Shown here: positions 14,855-18,222 of the stretch, in pieces
How the letters are laid out: every line of letters begins with the position of its first letter
How positions within the stretch are numbered: the stretch's first letter is position 1
Origin: DATIGJ01 sp035644155
GTDB taxonomy: Bacteria > Patescibacteriota > Microgenomatia > Levybacterales > UBA12049
Assembly (NCBI GenBank): GCA_035644155.1
Contig: DASQPC010000110.1
Location: 1-18,222 of the forward strand
Direction: 5' to 3'
Length of the DNA: 18,222 nucleotides
Program-made: the position numbers and the translations under genes
Notes under the pieces: model-generated
What the model saw: the letters and a program-made list of their open reading frames with translations, nothing else
The model's database searches: none
What the model was told of the DNA's origin: nothing

Positions 14855-14940
14855 CAAAAGTATTGTTTCTCATAGAGAAGTAGAAAAAACAACGCAACTT
14901 TATCTCTTATTGTTTATCATTCTTTGCAAAAAATCAAGAG

Positions 14941-16644
14941 TTATACCTCAATCACCACCGGAAGGATCAGAGGACGAGTGCGAAACTTCTTAAATAAAAG
15001 CTTCCCCGCAGTCTCAGTAATAAGCCTTCTTACATATACCCAATTGGTAATCTTTTCTTTTCTCAAAGAAAGCGTCTTTTCAATCTCCTGCATCAACATA
15101 GCTGAGACACCATCCCTATCAGAAAGAGCCGACCCACGTAAAATAATCTCAGGCTTTGCAGCGAGCTGACCATCCGATGCTTTCACTTCAGCAAGGACGA
15201 CAATCACGCCTTCTTTGGCAAGACGCTCCCTGTCTCTGATAACAAAATTCTCAAGCTCCTCACCTGAAACTTCATCAACGTAGACATTTTTAATCTCGAG
15301 CTTTTTGCCAAATCGAGCAGAGTTAGCAGTAAAAATAACCTCATGACCATTCTCAAGAAGAAAAATATCATTGCGTTTGTACCCCATTTGCTCTGATAAA
15401 TCTTTATAGGCAACCATGTCTCGATACGTTCCACTAATCGGCACAAGAAAACGGGGTTTAGTCAGAGCAATAAGAAGCATATGCTCCCCACTTGATCCGT
15501 GCCCTGAGACATGAAATGTCCCCGTCACATCTGAATGAGCAACACGCGCACCTTTTTTGGCAATTGTATCAAGGAGTTCATTGACTGCGATTTCATTGCC
15601 AGGAATAGTATCCGATGAAAAGACTACCACATCTTCTGCATCAAGCCGGATATCTTTGTGCTCGCCATTGGCGATTCTCGTGAGGGCGGAATTTTGTTGT
15701 CCTTGACTGCCAGCAACTAAAAGAACGAGTTGATTATTTTTCATATTTTTTACCTGTTCAATTGATACTTCCATGCCGCCTTTGATTTGTAAATAGCCTA
15801 ACCGTTGTCCTATTTCTTTAACTTTGATAATTGATCGTCCGACAAAACAAACTTTGCGACCAACTTTTTCGGCGGCGGTAACTGCTTGCTGAAGTCGTGA
15901 GATGTTGGAGGAATAAGTCGTGATGATAAATTTGCCACGACAATCTCGCATCTCATCTTCAAAATTTTTGCCAAGCATTTGTTCTGAAGGAGTATGGCCA
16001 CTTTTGTGTGAACCAAGAGAATCAGACATGAGAGCAAGAACTCCCTCAGTTGAGACGTTGAGAATCTTATCAAATTCTGTCCGTTTGCCATCTGCTGGAG
16101 TCATATCAAATTTAAAATCACTTCCATGATAAAAATTGCCAACAGATGTCTTGATAATAATATTGGTACTATCAGGAATTGAATGTGTCACCCGAAGAAA
16201 AGAAACAGTAAAATCTCCTAGCTTTATTTCTTTATCACCAAAGTTGTATTGTGTGACGCTGCGTGGAAGATTGAACTCTGCAAGTTTTTCATTGGAGAGA
16301 GCTGTTGTTAAGGGTGAAGCATAAATTGGAAATTTGGGAAGTTGCGGTAAAATAAATGGCAGACCACCAATATGATCTTCATGACCATGAGAAAGAAGCA
16401 TACCAACGATTTTTTTCTTGCCGGATTTGAGTGCGTCAAGAAGGTAGGAAATATCAGGCAAGAGAAGATCAACACCAAGCATCGTCTCATCAGGGAAACC
16501 AAGTCCACAATCAACAATCAATATCTGATCTTTGTATTCATAAAGATACATGTTGCGCGTAACATCTTCTTCTCCACCAAGAGCAAGAAAAGAAACTGAT
16601 TCTAAGGAAGCGTTCTGGGGCTTTAGTTGTGATTCATCATTCAT
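14941..16644 (-). CDS. rnj: Ribonuclease J
   Basis: From the ATG at 16644 this is a 567-residue metallo-beta-lactamase/beta-CASP nuclease, matching the usual 550-560. The zinc-binding motif HGHEDH is at residues 86-91 (within LLSHGHEDHIGG). Further core motifs are GSDFKFD, TYSSNISRLQQA, then VSGHGSSGEHMLLI and PISGTYRDM in the C-terminal part of the catalytic core. The final domain ends LLFKKFRTRPLILPVVIEV. RNase J has 5'-3' exonuclease and endonuclease activity and drives mRNA turnover and rRNA maturation in the cytoplasm of bacteria that rely on it. A TTG at 16686 would extend the frame, but the added 14 residues (starting QFIFYPLYY) overlap the promoter boxes, so I prefer 16644. The three-gene cassette starts about 110 bp downstream on the same strand and has its own promoter. 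Confidence 0.95.
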   Translation of the reverse strand: MNDESQLKPQNASLESVSFLALGGEEDVTRNMYLYEYKDQILIVDCGLGFPDETMLGVDLLLPDISYLLDALKSGKKKIVGMLLSHGHEDHIGGLPFILPQLPKFPIYASPLTTALSNEKLAEFNLPRSVTQYNFGDKEIKLGDFTVSFLRVTHSIPDSTNIIIKTSVGNFYHGSDFKFDMTPADGKRTEFDKILNVSTEGVLALMSDSLGSHKSGHTPSEQMLGKNFEDEMRDCRGKFIITTYSSNISRLQQAVTAAEKVGRKVCFVGRSIIKVKEIGQRLGYLQIKGGMEVSIEQVKNMKNNQLVLLVAGSQGQQNSALTRIANGEHKDIRLDAEDVVVFSSDTIPGNEIAVNELLDTIAKKGARVAHSDVTGTFHVSGHGSSGEHMLLIALTKPRFLVPISGTYRDMVAYKDLSEQMGYKRNDIFLLENGHEVIFTANSARFGKKLEIKNVYVDEVSGEELENFVIRDRERLAKEGVIVVLAEVKASDGQLAAKPEIILRGSALSDRDGVSAMLMQEIEKTLSLRKEKITNWVYVRRLITETAGKLLFKKFRTRPLILPVVIEV

Positions 16645-16653
16645 GTGTAATTG

Positions 16654-16687
16654 AGTATAGTATAGCGGATAAAAGATGAACTGCAAA
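16654..16687 (-). promoter_or_regulatory. Promoter of the RNase J gene
   Basis: On the minus strand TTTGCA (16682-16687) lies 17 nt before TATACT (16659-16664). A second overlapping TATACT follows at 16654-16659. The ATG is at 16644, so the leader would be very short, roughly zero to ten bases. Two overlapping -10 boxes may give alternative start sites. Confidence 0.5.
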
Positions 16688-16851
16688 CTGGCAATAACTA
16701 TTATGTTTCTTTTAATAATGGAGATTTATATGACATTTTTTCTTTATCTAACTACAAGGCTACGCCTGGCGCAGCAAATGCTAACCCCATTAAAGTAGTA
16801 GAAATAGAAGAGAATCAAGCTGTCTTTAATACTGTGGCAGGAATTGTTTGA
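16666..16851 (+). pseudogene. Start-less open frame, possible gene remnant
   Basis: A plus-strand frame is open for about 61 codons from just after TAG (16663-16665) to TGA (16849-16851), with no ATG, GTG or TTG in frame. Its reading looks protein-like: GNNYYVSFNNGDLYDIFSLS, then NYKATPGAANANPIKVVEIE, then ENQAVFNTVAGIV. It overlaps the 3' end of the Lon-like gene on the other strand and the RNase J promoter region at its left. It could be the tail of a surface-protein gene left by a rearrangement, or a chance frame. I recognise no family, and the missing start argues against an active gene. Confidence 0.3.
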
Positions 16852-18088
16852 CATTGTCATTGGTGATGCGAACATTTTGTGCTTGTCCTTCAACAATCAT
16901 CTGGGCTGCTTTTCGACACATACCACTAATCGTTCGGTCAAGACTACGAATACCAGAGTCATACCCTAAGGGACGAATGATATCTGGCCAGACATCATCA
17001 TCAATTGCGAGCTGGTCTGGCTTGAGTCCGATCAGTTGTCTCGTCTTTGGGAAAACATATGTTTTGCCAATCATCATTTTTTCCTCATCCGTGTAAGATG
17101 GCATCTGGATAATTTCCAAGCGATCCAAAACAGCAGTTGAGATAGCTGTTGTGTTGTTAGCTGTTGCGATAAAAAGACTATTGGAAAGATTGAACGGATA
17201 ATCAATATAATGATCCGTGAACGCAGAATTCTGCTCAGGGTCCAAAAGTTCAATCAAGACACCCATGATGTCAGAACGCGCTGTCTCAGTCACACGATCA
17301 AGTTCATCCAAAAGAATGACTGGATTTTTAGCATTGGCATGAACAAGCCGCTTAATGATTAAACCCGGCTCAGCATCAGGGAAATAGCGAGATTGTCCAC
17401 GAAGCACACGAGAATCAGCCATTCCTCCAAAGGGAATACGTTCAAATTGTCGACCAAGTGCCTCTGCAACTGATTTGGCAAAGGTCGTTTTACCAGTACC
17501 AGCAAGACCGACAAAACAAAGAATGGGTGAATGTGACACAAATTCTGGACCGTTATTTTTGATGTTTAACATAATTGAGGCGATGTATTCAAGAACGCGT
17601 TGTTTGAGCATATCCAAACCATAATGATTTTTGTCAAGAATTTCTCTTGCCTTTGCCAGATTCAATAAATCTTGGCTTTTTTTATCCCACGGCAATCCAA
17701 CAACCCAATTAATATATCGGGATGTTGATTCGTATTCGAGGATATAGGTCGAACTCATAAATCCTGCACCAGACCTGATAAGTGCCAAACGAGCAATGCG
17801 CTCGTTGAGAATAGTTCTGAGCTCTTCGGGGAGGACGGCGTGTTCGACTTTTTCACCAAGTTTTCTGACTTGATCATACGACTCGCCTTTGGGGCTTGAA
17901 GATGCAATAGGCGTTGTTGTGTTAATAATCTGTGCTGAATTAACTGAAGTTACCTTAGTAGCATCAAGTGATTCTTTCTCGTTAAGAATTTGAGCACTTG
18001 TTGGATGATCAAATGGCTTGTCACCAGTGACATTTGAATTATCACCATTGTTGATAGGTGCGGCATGTTGTTGTTGGGCAGAATCCAT
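16826..18088 (-). CDS. Lon-like AAA+ ATPase without protease domain
   Basis: From the ATG at 18088 this is a 420-residue protein. Residues 1-70 are low-complexity and Asn/Ser/Thr/Ala-rich, replacing the usual Lon N-domain. Residues about 90-165 match the Lon connector helix (STSRYINWVVGLPWDKKS, AREILDKNHYGLDMLKQRVL). The AAA+ module has Walker A GLAGTGKT (194-201), RIPFGGMADSRVLRGQSRYF, Walker B VILLDELD (257-264), LLDPEQNSAFTDHYIDYPF, the ATANNT sensor and the LDR arginine (R323). The helical lid with GIRSLDR (about 379-385) and ICRKAA-like MCRKAAQ follows. The protein then ends at VRITNDNVKQFLPQY. In canonical Lon (about 780 residues) the Ser-Lys protease domain follows, but here it is absent. 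It may be an unfoldase or chaperone, or an adaptor to another protease. ATG 18088 is chosen because a TATGAT box ends 7 nt upstream. ATG 18100 and TTG 18124 are alternatives. Confidence 0.85.
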   Translation of the reverse strand: MDSAQQQHAAPINNGDNSNVTGDKPFDHPTSAQILNEKESLDATKVTSVNSAQIINTTTPIASSSPKGESYDQVRKLGEKVEHAVLPEELRTILNERIARLALIRSGAGFMSSTYILEYESTSRYINWVVGLPWDKKSQDLLNLAKAREILDKNHYGLDMLKQRVLEYIASIMLNIKNNGPEFVSHSPILCFVGLAGTGKTTFAKSVAEALGRQFERIPFGGMADSRVLRGQSRYFPDAEPGLIIKRLVHANAKNPVILLDELDRVTETARSDIMGVLIELLDPEQNSAFTDHYIDYPFNLSNSLFIATANNTTAISTAVLDRLEIIQMPSYTDEEKMMIGKTYVFPKTRQLIGLKPDQLAIDDDVWPDIIRPLGYDSGIRSLDRTISGMCRKAAQMIVEGQAQNVRITNDNVKQFLPQY

Positions 18089-18095
18089 AGTATCT

Positions 18096-18124
18096 ATCAT
18101 ACATAATTTTGTAAAAGAGTGCAA
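18096..18124 (-). promoter_or_regulatory. Promoter of the Lon-like gene, apparently leaderless
   Basis: TTGCAC (18119-18124), a 17-nt spacer and TATGAT (18096-18101) make a good sigma-70-type promoter on the minus strand. Seven bases separate the -10 from the ATG at 18088, so transcription would begin at the start codon. This favours the 18088 start over the ATG at 18100, which overlaps the -10 box itself. Confidence 0.6.
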
Positions 18125-18145
18125 AACAATAAAAATACCCTATAA

Positions 18146-18174
18146 TTGTGCACACCCTCTCTTTCTGGTAAAAT
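18146..18174 (+). promoter_or_regulatory. Divergent promoter for the right-edge gene
   Basis: TTGTGC (18146-18151), a 17-nt spacer and TAAAAT (18169-18174) lie 9 nt before the ATG at 18184, implying a leader of only a few bases. A separate TATAAT at 18141-18146 has no clear -35 and lies further from the gene. This promoter is back to back with the Lon-like promoter. Confidence 0.5.
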
Positions 18175-18183
18175 TATTGAAAC

Positions 18184-18222
18184 ATGATAGAAAAAAGAGA
18201 TACATTTTCATCAGGAGAATAC
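18184..18222 (+). CDS. Start of a gene, possibly a Y1 (REP-associated tyrosine) transposase; partial at 3'
   Basis: Only 13 codons are visible (MIEKRDTFSSGEY) before the window ends. Proteins of the Y1 transposase family (IS200-like/TnpA_REP) in many CPR genomes begin with a short basic segment followed by a [F/L]..GEY.H.YNRG motif, and this fragment stops just where the YHIYNRG part would follow. The identification is a guess from the N-terminal pattern; the catalytic HUH motif and Tyr lie outside. A promoter-like element precedes it. If correct, the enzyme would cut single-stranded DNA at short hairpin repeats. Confidence 0.4.
   Translation, partial: MIEKRDTFSSGEY

Noticed and set aside
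14867..14879. TTCTC-ATA-GAGAA inverted repeat between RNase J and the cassette
   Set aside because: The 5-bp stem is AT-rich and short, and on neither strand does a clean T-run follow the hairpin, so I do not call it a terminator.
1..18222. CRISPR array, tRNA genes or rRNA genes
   Set aside because: No regularly spaced direct repeats with unique spacers, and no tRNA- or rRNA-like stretches were seen. The only tandem repeats are the short decamers at 9621-9670.

Overview
This window looks like a chromosomal segment from an ultra-small, host-dependent bacterium of the Candidate Phyla Radiation, most likely Microgenomates-like. That is an inference from gene content: an alanyl-tRNA synthetase that stops right after its SAD domain, an archaeal-type AMP phosphorylase, a baseplate-J-like surface protein next to a sortase, RNase J, short YtxH-like and DUF948-like membrane proteins, densely packed genes, moderate-to-low GC, and almost no Shine-Dalgarno sequences. 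The standard genetic code fits all genes. I saw no tRNA, rRNA or CRISPR array.

Layout. Bases 1-5736 hold a tight plus-strand run: the alaS 3' end, a 770-residue actin-like/TM/baseplate-J-like protein, a sortase, a 53-residue small protein, an AMP phosphorylase-like enzyme, MltG, and perhaps a 30-residue membrane peptide. A decayed, frameshifted NUDIX gene follows (5738-6050). The minus strand from 9563 down to 6054 encodes cell-envelope and division functions: FtsK translocase with a RodZ-like HTH membrane protein directly behind it, then a DUF948-like and a YtxH-like membrane protein. A lone plus-strand Fic protein (9668-10660) starts inside an array of five imperfect 10-bp repeats. The minus strand from 14829 to 10685 is an accessory block: three compact, AT-rich unrecognised genes (254, 203 with HEAT-like repeats, and 165 residues) followed by a 738-residue protein with a Rossmann-like, possibly DUF1152-type, C-terminal half. 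Then come minus-strand RNase J and a Lon-like AAA+ ATPase with no protease domain. At the right edge a divergent plus-strand gene begins whose first 13 codons resemble a Y1 (REP-associated) transposase.

How they fit together. Sortase, the 770-residue protein, MltG, FtsK and RodZ-like suggest a cell-surface and division neighbourhood. AMP phosphorylase would serve nucleotide salvage. RNase J and the Lon-like ATPase serve RNA turnover and protein quality control. The most interesting parts are the three-gene cassette with its own extended -10 promoter, the large orphan protein after it, the repeat-controlled Fic gene, the protease-less Lon, and a recurrent promoter layout (-10 box ending 6-7 nt before ATG) that predicts leaderless transcripts.
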